This document shows, piece after piece, positions 56,672 through 64,000 of a stretch of 64,000 bases of DNA. The position numbers and the translations under genes are program-made. The DNA is from Ancylobacter sp. TS-1 (lineage in GTDB: Bacteria > Pseudomonadota > Alphaproteobacteria > Rhizobiales > Xanthobacteraceae). Below the pieces are notes generated by a model that worked only from the letters and a program-made list of their open reading frames with translations, was not told where the DNA came from and did no database searches. The stretch is taken from NCBI RefSeq assembly GCF_009223885.1, contig NZ_CP045144.1, forward strand, positions 2,840,001 to 2,904,000. The letters run 5' to 3'. Position 1 is the stretch's first letter, and each line of letters starts with the position of its first letter.

Positions 56672-57238
56672 ATGTCACGAGCGATGGAAACCTCGATGCC
56701 CTTCCGTTCTGTCCGCCTGCCCGCCGCGTTCGTCGTCGCCGGCTTCCTGGCGCCGCTGGCGCCGGCTTCGGCCGACACGCTGTCGGCGGTCGAGGCGCAG
56801 CGCTTCGTGATGGGCCGCACCTTCTCCTATGCCTGCTATGAGGGCACGGTCGGCTCCGGCCGCATCATGCCGGACGGCTCGGTGGCCGGGACGGTACAGA
56901 TGCGCGGCAAGGGCAATGCCCGCTACGTGACGCTGCCGGCCGGCACCATCTTGGTGCGCGGCGAGAAGGTCTGCGCCAAGCTCAAGGGCATGGCGTTCCA
57001 GCCCTGCTTCGAGATCGAGAAAACCAGCGACGTCAGCTTCCGCGGCAATCTCGCCGGTGCCGACCGCCTGTGGTGCGAGTTCAAGCGCGGCGGCAGCGGC
57101 CGCACGCGCCTGGCCGAGCGCGCCGCCCCTGCCCGTCCCGCCCGCACCGAGACGGCGCAGGTCGAGACCCGGGCGCTGCCGTCCGATGCGGTGGAGACCC
57201 GCCCGCTCGACCTCCTGCCGGCCGACGACGCCCGCTGA
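56672..57238 (+). CDS. Secreted hypothetical protein
   Basis: A protein of ~188 residues with a signal peptide (PFRSVRLPAAFVVAGFLAPL, cleavage after ASA). The mature part has four cysteines (ACYEGTVGSGRIMPDGS, KVCAKLKG, QPCFEIEKT, LWCEFKRG), probably forming two disulfides in the periplasm, and a Pro/Arg/Ala-rich tail. ATGs at 56672, 56684 and 56696 are all possible; the last two give more usual signal peptides. The function is unknown; related small secreted proteins are frequent in Rhizobiales. Confidence 0.7.
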   Translation: MSRAMETSMPFRSVRLPAAFVVAGFLAPLAPASADTLSAVEAQRFVMGRTFSYACYEGTVGSGRIMPDGSVAGTVQMRGKGNARYVTLPAGTILVRGEKVCAKLKGMAFQPCFEIEKTSDVSFRGNLAGADRLWCEFKRGGSGRTRLAERAAPARPARTETAQVETRALPSDAVETRPLDLLPADDAR

Positions 57239-57313
57239 TCGCGTTCGCGTTGCCATCCTCTCCGGCGCTCCCGCCCGTGCGACGTCCGGGCCAGTTTCGA
57301 TTGCATTCACGCA

Positions 57314-57331
57314 ATATCGTTTGATCGATAT
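57314..57331. promoter_or_regulatory. Operator-like palindrome upstream of doxX
   Basis: A perfect inverted repeat, ATATCG-TTTGAT-CGATAT, about 100 bases before the DoxX gene, followed by a further half-site (CTATCG). The spacing would suit a LysR- or TetR-type dimer. No regulator gene is adjacent. Confidence 0.45.
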
Positions 57332-57430
57332 CGTCTATCGCGTTGCGTCAGCCGCCGCGCTACCTCGTGGGTCATGACGGGCCGGGTTGCTCCCCGGTCC
57401 CCACGCAACCCCGATCCCACGAGACCTGCC

Positions 57431-57856
57431 ATGATCGATTCCCGCTCCGCTCCCTACGGCGTCTTCCTCCTGCGCGTCGCGCTCGGCGCCATGTGGATTT
57501 CTCACGCGCTGCTGAAATATGTCGTCTTCAGCATTCCCGGCTTCGCCGGCTATCTCGGCAGCCTCGGCCTGCCGGAAGGCCTCGCCTGGCCGATCTTCCT
57601 GGCCGAACTGACCGGCGGCGTGCTGATCCTGCTCGGCGTCTATGCCCGCCATGTCGCCCTGCTGCTGATCCCGGTCATGGCGGCGGCGATGAGCGTGCAC
57701 ATCCCGAATGGCTGGCTGTTCTCGGTCACCGGCGGCGGCTGGGAATACCCCGCCTTCCTGATCGTCGCCTCCTTCGCGCTCTGGCTGATCGGCGACGGCG
57801 CCTTCGCGCTTCGCTCGCGCCCGCTGTTCTTCGTCGGCCGCCCCTCGGTCGCCTGA
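57431..57856 (+). CDS. DoxX family membrane protein
   Basis: A 141-residue protein with four hydrophobic helices. It shows LRVALGAMWISHALLKYVVFSIPGFAGYLGSLGLPEGLAWPIFLAELTGGVLILLG, the DoxX pattern. The family includes quinol-oxidase-associated subunits and proteins linked to redox or thiol stress; no specific role can be assigned. ATG 57431 follows a gap with an operator-like palindrome. A strong terminator follows. Confidence 0.88.
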   Translation: MIDSRSAPYGVFLLRVALGAMWISHALLKYVVFSIPGFAGYLGSLGLPEGLAWPIFLAELTGGVLILLGVYARHVALLLIPVMAAAMSVHIPNGWLFSVTGGGWEYPAFLIVASFALWLIGDGAFALRSRPLFFVGRPSVA

Positions 57857-57875
57857 ACACCCCGTCCGCAATGAA

Positions 57876-57907
57876 AAAGGGGCAGGTCCGGCCGGACCTG
57901 CCCCTTT
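57876..57907. terminator. Bidirectional terminator between doxX and TPR genes
   Basis: A perfect 32-base palindrome with arms AAAGGGGCAGGTCCGG and its complement. A- and T-rich flanks on both sides suit termination of both convergent genes. Confidence 0.85.
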
Positions 57908-57934
57908 CCGTATTTGTCGGACGGGCGGCGGAAA

Positions 57935-59752
57935 CTAGCCGCCATTGCCCTGCTTGGCGGCGTCCTGCGTCTTGTCGACCGCCGCCTTCTGCGGCTCGGC
58001 GGGCGTCACGGCCTCGGTCTTCTGCACCTCGGCCTTGCCAGCCTTCACGCGCTCGGCCTCGTCGAGACCGACGGCGATCTTGCGTTCGATGTCGGCGAGC
58101 TCGTCCGGCTCGGGCTTCAGGTCGCGCGCATGGCTCCACTTGAAGCGGGCCTCGAGCTTGCGTCCGACCTTCCAGTAGGCGTCGCCGAGATGGTCGTTGA
58201 TGACTGCCTCGTTAGGCTTGAGCTCGACCGCGCGCTCAAGCTCGCGCACGGCGTCGTCATAATGGCCGGTGCGGTAATAGGCCCAGCCGAGGCTGTCGAT
58301 GAAGAAGCCGTCATCGGGGCGCAGCGACACCGCCTTGCGGATCATGTCGGTGCCCTGGTCGAGATTCACGCCCTGGTCGATCCAGCTATAGCCGAGATAG
58401 TTCAGCACGTGCGGCTGGTCGGGCTTGAGCGCCAGCGCCTTTTCGAGATCGGCTTCCGACTTGTCCCACTGCTTGGTGCGCTCGTAGCAGGTGCCGCGGA
58501 AGTAATAGAGCATCCAGTCGGAGGCGGCCGGCGTCTGCAGCTGGTCGATCGCCTTGGTGTAGACGAGCGCCGCCTCGGCGAATTTCTCGTTCGAGCGCAG
58601 CACGTCGCCCAGCGCCATGATCGAGCGCTGGTCCGTCGGGTTGTCGGCGACCACCTTCTCCAGCGTGGCCCGGGCCTCGTCGAACTTGCCGACGGCGTCG
58701 AGGTTCAGCGCGCGCTGCACATCGGCGTTGATCTTGAAGGGCGAGCCGGCCGGCACCTGCTCGTAGAGCGCGATGGCGTCGTCGTGCCGCTTCATCGATT
58801 CGAACAGGTCGGCCAGCGTGATGTCGATCAGCGCGTGCGAGGGGTCCAGCCAGCGGCCGAGCTGGAGATAGACGAGGGCGAGATCCTCGCCGCCCTGGCG
58901 GCCGAGCGCGGCGCCGATGGAATAGAGCGCCTCGGCGGCGCCGGCGGCCGGCGTCGTCACCAGCGGAGGCAGCGTCTTGCCGGCCTTGAGCTGGTCGATC
59001 GAGCGCGTCACCAGCGGATCGTTGGGCACCAGCCGGTTGAACGCCTCGAAGGTCTCGATGGCGACATCCTTGCCGGCGTTGCGCGAGGCCCAGCGGGCAT
59101 AGCCGTCGACCACGCGCAGGGTGCGCGGGTCGATCTTGAGCGCGCCTTCCAGCCGCTGGCCAGCTTCCTTCTTCACGCCGGCGGCGTCGAGGATGAGGCC
59201 GGCGTGGAAATCCTTGAAGCCGGCATACCATTCCGGACCCTGCAGCGCGTCGATGGCGGCGACGCCGGCGCGGGCATTGCCGGAGCCGAACTGGCTCCAG
59301 GCGGTGAGCAGCGTCGAGTTCAGCTCGGCAATGGCGCCCTGGCCGGATCGGCGCAGATTGCTGCGGGCGGTGACATACTGCTTGGACTTGATCGCCTTCA
59401 CGCCGAGCACCAGCCGGGCCAGCGTGTGCTCGGGATCGATGCGGACGATGCGCTGGGCGAGGTCGACGGCCTCGTCGATGGAGCCTTCCGCCAGCAGGGT
59501 CAGGAAGGCCCGCTCCAGCAGCTCGCCGCTGCGCGGGAAGATGCGCACCAGCTCGCGGTAATAGGCAGCGGCGGCGCCGGTATCGCGCTCGGCGATGGCG
59601 AGGCGGGCGGCGAGATAATTGCCGGCCGGCGCGGAACGGGCGATGAACTCCGCCGGAGGCGCGTCCGCCAGCACAGGCGATGCCGAGCCCAGCGCGGCGA
59701 GCGTTGCGAGAATGGCCGCTCCCGGCCGCAGCGACAAGCGTCGGAACGTCAA
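57935..59752 (-). CDS. Secreted TPR-repeat protein
   Basis: A 605-residue protein with an N-terminal signal peptide (LRPGAAILATLAALGSASPV, cleavage after LA) and about ten tetratricopeptide repeats. Clear ones are GNYLAARLAIAERDTGAAAAYYREL, KQWDKSEADLEKALALKPD, YYRTGHYDDAVRELERAVELKPNEA and YWKVGRKLEARFKWSHARDLKP. It ends in a Lys/Glu/Ala-rich tail. TTG 59752 is chosen since AGGAGG lies eight bases upstream; a GTG 12 codons earlier lacks such a site. It is probably a periplasmic scaffold; partners are unknown. Confidence 0.85.
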   Translation of the reverse strand: MTFRRLSLRPGAAILATLAALGSASPVLADAPPAEFIARSAPAGNYLAARLAIAERDTGAAAAYYRELVRIFPRSGELLERAFLTLLAEGSIDEAVDLAQRIVRIDPEHTLARLVLGVKAIKSKQYVTARSNLRRSGQGAIAELNSTLLTAWSQFGSGNARAGVAAIDALQGPEWYAGFKDFHAGLILDAAGVKKEAGQRLEGALKIDPRTLRVVDGYARWASRNAGKDVAIETFEAFNRLVPNDPLVTRSIDQLKAGKTLPPLVTTPAAGAAEALYSIGAALGRQGGEDLALVYLQLGRWLDPSHALIDITLADLFESMKRHDDAIALYEQVPAGSPFKINADVQRALNLDAVGKFDEARATLEKVVADNPTDQRSIMALGDVLRSNEKFAEAALVYTKAIDQLQTPAASDWMLYYFRGTCYERTKQWDKSEADLEKALALKPDQPHVLNYLGYSWIDQGVNLDQGTDMIRKAVSLRPDDGFFIDSLGWAYYRTGHYDDAVRELERAVELKPNEAVINDHLGDAYWKVGRKLEARFKWSHARDLKPEPDELADIERKIAVGLDEAERVKAGKAEVQKTEAVTPAEPQKAAVDKTQDAAKQGNGG

Positions 59753-59901
59753 GTGTTGAACCTCCTGCGGCAAGCCGCGCGGCACCACGTTGCCGTGGCG
59801 GGCGGCTTTGGCCTCTCTGGCAGATTGGTCCTTTTTAGCCGCCCCTGCAATAACGAGAGGCTAATGCGGACCGGACCCCACAGGGTCCAGCGGCCACATT
59901 T

Positions 59902-60345
59902 TCAGACGCGTCGGCCAAGAATAAGGCCGAGAAGCGCCGCACCCGCCGCGATCGCGATCACGCTCGAGGCACTGGGAGCCGGCGCGGCGCCGGGCGCGGC
60001 TCCCGGAGGCACCGCTGCCGGGTTGCCCGCCGCCGGCGGCGCCCCGGGCGGCATCGCCCCGAACGCGCCGAACGCGCCATAGCCGCGCGCTGGCCGCCGG
60101 CGGGTGCGCAGCAGCGCCGCCAGCAGGAAGATCAGGCCGATCAGCAGGGTGAAGGCGGCGATCACGAGGGCGGCCGTCACCGGGTCGTAGCGCTCCGCCA
60201 GCAGCAGATAGATGCCGACGAGGCTGGCGAGCAGCGACACGCCGACCAGCAGTAGGCCGATGGCGAACAGCAGCGCCGTGGTCGCGGCCCGGCGCGCGGT
60301 GTGACGCAGCTCGGCGCCGACAAGTGCCAGCAGGAGACGGAACAT
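59902..60345 (-). CDS. YqjE-like (phage holin superfamily III) membrane protein
   Basis: A 147-residue protein with two long adjacent helices (ATTALLFAIGLLLVGVSLLASLVGIYLLL and ALVIAAFTLLIGLIFLLAALL), a Pro/Ala/Gly linker, and a third C-terminal helix (ASSVIAIAAGAALLGLILG). The pattern and the preceding YqjD-like gene suggest the YqjE family. Start and previous stop overlap by one base (TGATG). Confidence 0.72.
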   Translation of the reverse strand: MFRLLLALVGAELRHTARRAATTALLFAIGLLLVGVSLLASLVGIYLLLAERYDPVTAALVIAAFTLLIGLIFLLAALLRTRRRPARGYGAFGAFGAMPPGAPPAAGNPAAVPPGAAPGAAPAPSASSVIAIAAGAALLGLILGRRV

Positions 60346-60692
60346 CAACGGCCCCGCGACAGCAGGCCGAACACGAAGCCGACGCCCAGCGCCGCGAGCA
60401 CCGCGCCATAGGGATTGCGCTCGATGGTGGCGCCGAGATCGCCGCCCAGCGCCTGCGCCCGCCCCTTCGCGTCCTCATAGACCGCATAGCCTTCTTCCGC
60501 GAGGCTGGCGGCGGCGGCTTCCGCGCGGGCCGCGCCGGCGCGCACGCGGCTGGTGACCGCCTCGGCGGCGGCGTCGCCCTCGGCCTTGGCGATGGCGGTA
60601 AGCGTCTCGGTCAGCTTGGCGACGTCGGCCCGCAGCGTGGCGAGGTCCTCGGACAGCTTGGCGAAGTCTTCCTGGGCGTTCGGCTGGGCCAT
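60345..60692 (-). CDS. YqjD/ElaB-like (DUF883) protein
   Basis: A 115-residue protein. A long amphipathic helix rich in Ala/Glu/Arg (residues ~5-85) is followed by the C-terminal anchor TIERNPYGAVLAALGVGFVFGLLSRGR, the typical end of the DUF883 family. YqjD in E. coli is membrane-anchored and binds stationary-phase ribosomes; the same role here is only possible. It is coupled to the YqjE-like gene. Confidence 0.82.
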   Translation of the reverse strand: MAQPNAQEDFAKLSEDLATLRADVAKLTETLTAIAKAEGDAAAEAVTSRVRAGAARAEAAAASLAEEGYAVYEDAKGRAQALGGDLGATIERNPYGAVLAALGVGFVFGLLSRGR

Positions 60693-60777
60693 TTAGGTGC
60701 TCCTGAATCGGGCGGGGTGACGCTCGCCCCATCAACGCGGGCGCCGTTACCGAAGTTCCGTCCAGCTTAAGCGGTAT

Positions 60778-61527
60778 TCAGAGCCGCCGGAACTCGTAAT
60801 ATCCCGGCCGTCGGCCCTCGCGAAACGCCTTCGCCTCGTAGCGTGTGCCCGGCCAGCCCTCCCAGGGCAGCCGCCAGTCGTCGGCGCGCTCGGCGGTCCA
60901 GGCGAAGCGCGGGTCGGCGAGCAGCAGGCGCAGCGTCCAGGCGGCATAGTGCTCGATGTCGGTGGCGAAGCGGAAGCGCCCGCCCGGCGCCAGCAGGCGG
61001 GCGAAGCGGTCGATATTGTCGGCCTGCACGAAGCGGCGCTTCCAGTGCCGGCGCTTCGGCCAGGGATCGGGATAGAGCAGGTCGATGCGGTCGAGCCCGC
61101 CTTCGGGCAGGCGGTCGAGCAGCGGCACCACGTCGTCGCCATGAATGCGCACATTCGAGAGATGGCGCTCGGCGATCGCGGCGGTGGCGGTGGCGATGCC
61201 GTTCAGGAAGGCTTCGGCGCCGATATAGCCGATATCGGGATGGCGGGCGGCCTCGTGCACCAGATGCTCGCCGCCGCCAAAGCCGATCTCCAGCCGCACC
61301 GCCCGCACCGGATGCGGGAACAGCTTCGCGAGCGGGCGCCCGTCGAGCGTACCGGGGTCGATGGCGAGCTGGGGCAGGTCGTCGGCGAGATGGGCAGCCT
61401 GTCCGACACGCAGCTTCTTGCCCTTGCGGCGCCCGTAAAAGGCCGCGCCGCGCGGGTCGCGTGCGCTGTCCTCATGGGGCCGGCCGTCGCGTGCGTCGCG
61501 GGGCTCGTGGGGATCGTCGGCGCTCAT
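60778..61527 (-). CDS. trmB: tRNA (guanine-N7-)-methyltransferase
   Basis: A 249-residue enzyme that makes m7G46 in tRNA. It shows LEIGFGGGEHLVHEA (SAM binding), IGAEAFLNGI, the fingerprint LLYPDPWPKRRHWKRRFV and RFATDIEHYA. An Arg/Lys-rich lead of ~40 residues precedes the domain. It lies after metK, a conserved order, though a terminator-like hairpin separates them. Confidence 0.96.
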   Translation of the reverse strand: MSADDPHEPRDARDGRPHEDSARDPRGAAFYGRRKGKKLRVGQAAHLADDLPQLAIDPGTLDGRPLAKLFPHPVRAVRLEIGFGGGEHLVHEAARHPDIGYIGAEAFLNGIATATAAIAERHLSNVRIHGDDVVPLLDRLPEGGLDRIDLLYPDPWPKRRHWKRRFVQADNIDRFARLLAPGGRFRFATDIEHYAAWTLRLLLADPRFAWTAERADDWRLPWEGWPGTRYEAKAFREGRRPGYYEFRRL

Positions 61528-61547
61528 GCAGTCACTCGGAAACGGAA

Positions 61548-61573
61548 CGGGGCGGACCTGTCGGCCCGCCCCG
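61548..61573 (-). terminator. Terminator-like hairpin between metK and trmB
   Basis: On the minus strand an 11-bp stem (CGGGGCGGGCC / GGTCCGCCCCG, one G-U pair) with a GACA loop is followed by TTCCGTTTCC. The T-run is broken, so read-through into trmB is likely. Confidence 0.55.
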
Positions 61574-61626
61574 CATAATCAGACTGCGCGCCCGGCGCAA
61601 TGGCCGGCGCGCGCGGGTGCGCCCGC

Positions 61627-62817
61627 TCAGAACGCCGACTTGAGGGCGTCCACGAGGTCGGTGCGCTCCCAGGAGAAGCCACCATCGGCATCCGGCACGC
61701 GGCCGAAATGGCCATAGGCGGAGGAGCGCGCATAGATCGGCTTGTTGAGGTCGAGATGCTCGCGAATGCCGCGCGGGCGCAGGTTCATCACCTCGCGCAG
61801 CACGGCTTCGAGCTTGGCTTCCTCGACCTTGCCGGTGTCGTAGAGGTCGACATAGACCGCCAGCGGGTCGGACACGCCGATGGCGTAGGCGAGCTGGATG
61901 GTGCAGCGGTCGGCGAGATCGGCGGCCACGACGTTCTTGGCGAGGTAGCGCGCGGCATAGGCGGCCGAGCGGTCGACCTTGGTCGGGTCCTTGCCGGAGA
62001 AGGCGCCGCCGCCATGCGGGGCCGCGCCGCCATAGGTGTCGACGATGATCTTGCGGCCGGTGAGGCCGCAGTCGCCGTCCGGCCCGCCGATGACGAACTT
62101 GCCGGTCGGGTTCACGTGCCAGACGGTCGCCGGCGTGATCCAGCCTTCCGGCAGCGCCTGCCGGATATAGGGCTCGACGATGGCGCGCACGTCGGAGGAG
62201 GAGAGGTCGGGGTCGAGATGCTGGGTCGAGAGCACGACCTGCGTCACCTCGACCGGCTTGCCGCCCTCATAGCGCACCGTGACCTGGCTCTTGGCGTCCG
62301 GGCCGAGCACCTTGGCCTCGCCGGAGTGGCGGGCATCGGCGAGGATCTTGAGGATCTTGTGCGCGTAGTAGATCGGAGCCGGCATCAGCTCCGGGGTCTC
62401 GCGGCAGGCATAGCCGAACATGATGCCCTGGTCGCCGGCACCCTCGTCCTTGTTGCCGGCGGAATCGACGCCCTGGGCGATGTCGGCCGACTGCGCGTGC
62501 AGCAGCACGTCGACCTGCGCCTTCTCCCAGTGGAAGCCGTCCTGCTCGTAGCCGATCTCCTTGATGGCGCCCCGGGCCAGCTCGGTGATCAGTTCCTTGG
62601 TAATCTGCGCCGGGCCGCGCGTCTCGCCGGCGATCACCACGCGGTTGGTGGTGGCCAGCGTCTCCGCCGCGACGCGCAGGTTGGACGGATCCCAGCCATG
62701 CTGCGGGCCCAGGCGGAAGAAGGCATCCACGATCTCGTCCGAGATACGGTCGCAGACCTTGTCCGGGTGGCCTTCGGAAACGGATTCGCTGGTGAACAGA
62801 TAGGCTTGGCGGGACAC
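61627..62817 (-). CDS. metK: S-adenosylmethionine synthetase
   Basis: A 396-residue enzyme that makes SAM from methionine and ATP. It shows [27 protein letters not shown], the signature [13 protein letters not shown] and the P-loop-like [16 protein letters not shown]. The start is GTG, with GAGGAG upstream. No SAM-II or SAM-I riboswitch is evident in its 133-base leader. It is preceded by an XRE-type regulator gene. Confidence 0.98.
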   Translation of the reverse strand: MSRQAYLFTSESVSEGHPDKVCDRISDEIVDAFFRLGPQHGWDPSNLRVAAETLATTNRVVIAGETRGPAQITKELITELARGAIKEIGYEQDGFHWEKAQVDVLLHAQSADIAQGVDSAGNKDEGAGDQGIMFGYACRETPELMPAPIYYAHKILKILADARHSGEAKVLGPDAKSQVTVRYEGGKPVEVTQVVLSTQHLDPDLSSSDVRAIVEPYIRQALPEGWITPATVWHVNPTGKFVIGGPDGDCGLTGRKIIVDTYGGAAPHGGGAFSGKDPTKVDRSAAYAARYLAKNVVAADLADRCTIQLAYAIGVSDPLAVYVDLYDTGKVEEAKLEAVLREVMNLRPRGIREHLDLNKPIYARSSAYGHFGRVPDADGGFSWERTDLVDALKSAF

Positions 62818-62907
62818 GCGTCGGCTCCTCGATTCTGGACCGGTACGTGACGGGATGACCGGCCGCGCATCTTTTGCAACTGCGCCCGGAGCGGTCAAGG
62901 TTTTAGC

Positions 62908-62940
62908 GGCGGAATCGTTCGGAAAAAAGAACGATCCGCC
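62908..62940 (-). promoter_or_regulatory. Stem-loop between the XRE regulator and metK
   Basis: On the minus strand, arms GGCGGATCGTTC and GAACGATTCCGCC (one bulged T) enclose a loop that contains TTTTTT. Because the T-run is in the loop, it is not a standard terminator. It could be an end or processing structure, or part of the metK leader. Confidence 0.4.
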
Positions 62941-62950
62941 GGTCGCCCGC

Positions 62951-63361
62951 CTAGGCGGCGGGGGTCTCCTCGGCCAGCGCCTCGACGAGATCGACGATGC
63001 GGCGGCGCACCTTGCTGTCGGCGATCTTGAGGAAGGCGCGGGTAAGGGCGAGGCCCTCGGAGGAGGCGAGAAAGTCGGAGACATAGGCGGGGGAGGCATC
63101 CTCCGCGAAGCCGCCGGTGACGCCGCTCAGATTGGGGGCGCCCTCGAAGAAGAACGACACCGGCACGGCGAGCACCTGCGAGATGTGCTGCAGGCGGCTG
63201 GCGCCTATCCGGTTGGTGCCCTTCTCGTATTTCTGGATTTGCTGGAAGGTGATTCCCAGGTTCTCGCCGAGCTTTTCCTGGCTCATGCCAATCATCATGC
63301 GGCGCATCCGCACCCGACTGCCCACATGCTTGTCGATCGGATTGGGCGACTTCGTCGTCAT
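62951..63361 (-). CDS. XRE-family helix-turn-helix regulator
   Basis: A 136-residue regulator. The HTH is [49 protein letters not shown] (residues ~13-61), followed by an Ala/Glu-rich helical C-terminal part that probably serves dimerisation. This gene sits between lnt and metK in many Hyphomicrobiales. Its targets are unknown. ATG 63361 is the family start. Confidence 0.88.
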   Translation of the reverse strand: MTTKSPNPIDKHVGSRVRMRRMMIGMSQEKLGENLGITFQQIQKYEKGTNRIGASRLQHISQVLAVPVSFFFEGAPNLSGVTGGFAEDASPAYVSDFLASSEGLALTRAFLKIADSKVRRRIVDLVEALAEETPAA

Positions 63362-63459
63362 CGGCTTCCCCAGACTGCAAACAAAAAAATACCTCCCTCC
63401 CCCGATCAGGAGGAGAGAAGCAGCGCCCGAGCCCATGTGCAGTCTAGGCAAAGCCGGTC

Positions 63460-64000
63460 TTATCGTCGATCAATTACAGCGTGCATATCTCGCCGACGCA
63501 GCACGATTGCGGCGATTGCGAGGACCAGCATCAGAAACCAAGGTATCTTATTGCCGTAAGTGGCATAAAGGGTCGCAGGCAGCGGCTCGGGAAGCGCGCC
63601 GTCGAGTACCCCTTTTACACCCAGGGGTAGCATTCCGACGATTCGTCCGACCGGGTCCACGATGGCGGAAATGCCATTGTTGGTGACGCGAATCAGGGGC
63701 AGTCCTTGCTCGACCGCCCGCAGCCGGGCCTGCTCGAAATGCTGGTAGGGGCCCGGCGTCTGGCCGAACCAGGCGTCGTTGGAGACGTTGAGCAGGAAGC
63801 CCGGACGCGGCGCGCCGGGGGCCGCGGCCGGCATCATTTCGTCGGGCAAGATCGCCTCGTAGCAGATCAGCGGCACCGCCGGCGGCAGGCCGGGAATGGC
63901 CAGCAGCGCGCGGGTAGGCGCCGCCGCGAAGCCGCCGCGCTGGCGGGTGAGCGATTCCAGCCCGAGCGATTCGAGCGTTTCCTGAAACGGCAGATATTCG
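63460..64000 (-). CDS. lnt: Apolipoprotein N-acyltransferase, C-terminal part (cut by window edge)
   Basis: The last ~179 residues of Lnt, which adds the third acyl chain to lipoproteins in the inner membrane. The frame is open to the right edge of the window. It shows EYLPFQETLESLG at the edge, the nucleophile motif VPLICYEAILPD, FLLNVSNDAWFG, QHFEQARLRAVEQGLPLIRVTNNGISA and a final membrane helix (KIPWFLMLVLAIAAIVL). The N-terminal membrane domain lies outside the window. Confidence 0.95.
   Translation of the reverse strand, partial: EYLPFQETLESLGLESLTRQRGGFAAAPTRALLAIPGLPPAVPLICYEAILPDEMMPAAAPGAPRPGFLLNVSNDAWFGQTPGPYQHFEQARLRAVEQGLPLIRVTNNGISAIVDPVGRIVGMLPLGVKGVLDGALPEPLPATLYATYGNKIPWFLMLVLAIAAIVLRRRDMHAVIDRR

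Noticed and set aside
62818..62950. SAM riboswitch ahead of metK
   Set aside because: I found neither the SAM-II pseudoknot pattern nor SAM-I-like helices; only one hairpin is visible.

Overview
The window is 64 kb of GC-rich chromosome from an alphaproteobacterium, most likely of the order Hyphomicrobiales. Several features point there: an MbfA-type ferritin/VIT1 fusion with an Irr-type iron control element, a rimP leader with a terminator hairpin, a YlxR-L7Ae fusion, an AccD that has lost most zinc-finger cysteines, an alphaproteobacterial PhnM/DUF1045/acetyltransferase trio, and the order lnt-XRE regulator-metK-trmB. Gene content would suit a Xanthobacteraceae-like organism, but the family cannot be proven from this window. 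I see no rRNA, tRNA, prophage, insertion sequence or CRISPR array. This is almost entirely core chromosome.

Layout. 1-3.6 kb: the tail of glcF, an ABM-domain protein, an L-asparaginase that looks frameshifted at its start, mbfA and an orphan hypothetical gene. 3.6-15.3 kb (minus strand): the transcription/translation superoperon rimP-nusA-ylxR-infB-rbfA-truB, then rpsO-pnp. A divergent HxlR regulator/NTF2-like pair is wedged between truB and rpsO. 15.3-21.2 kb: ispE-ynfA, a polyprenyl diphosphate synthase, an isolated RgpF-like protein, DUF2007, a TrmN6-like methyltransferase and an S49 peptidase. 21.3-24.5 kb: a macAB efflux pair with an operator-like palindrome. 24.7-32.3 kb: purD, a patatin-like protein, tadA, an RluB-type pseudouridine synthase with a very long disordered tail, rsmD, an alpha/beta hydrolase and infC, whose best start is AUU. 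32.4-37.7 kb (minus): trpF-trpB-trpA and accD-folC. 37.9-40.9 kb: sulfate uptake genes sbp-cysT-cysW without cysA. 40.9-48.3 kb (minus, then plus): an ornithine cyclodeaminase-like protein, lapA-like, ihfB, sppA, the phnM-DUF1045-acetyltransferase trio, a gamma-glutamyltransferase and a small membrane protein. 48.4-50.9 kb: a ~560-nt leader (probable speF-type RNA), an ornithine/lysine decarboxylase and a GNAT acetyltransferase. 50.9-57.9 kb: ohr, the overlapping set ygfZ-tag-HD hydrolase-tyrosine phosphatase, an L,D-transpeptidase, an MFS transporter, a secreted protein and a DoxX protein. 57.9-64 kb (minus): a TPR protein, a YqjD/YqjE-like pair, trmB, metK, an XRE regulator and the tail of lnt.

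Six copies of a ~90-100 bp composite palindrome lie in intergenic gaps. Each is bounded by GTCATCCCGG and CCGGGATGAC or a close variant. They form one REP-like family, and one copy sits between sbp and cysT.

The most interesting leads are: the phnM trio, in which DUF1045 carries the two HxT motifs of a 2H phosphoesterase and could replace PhnP; the probable AUU start of infC; the decarboxylase leader RNA; the apparent frameshift that removes the catalytic threonine of the asparaginase; the REP-like family; and the overlapping ygfZ-tag-HD-phosphatase unit.
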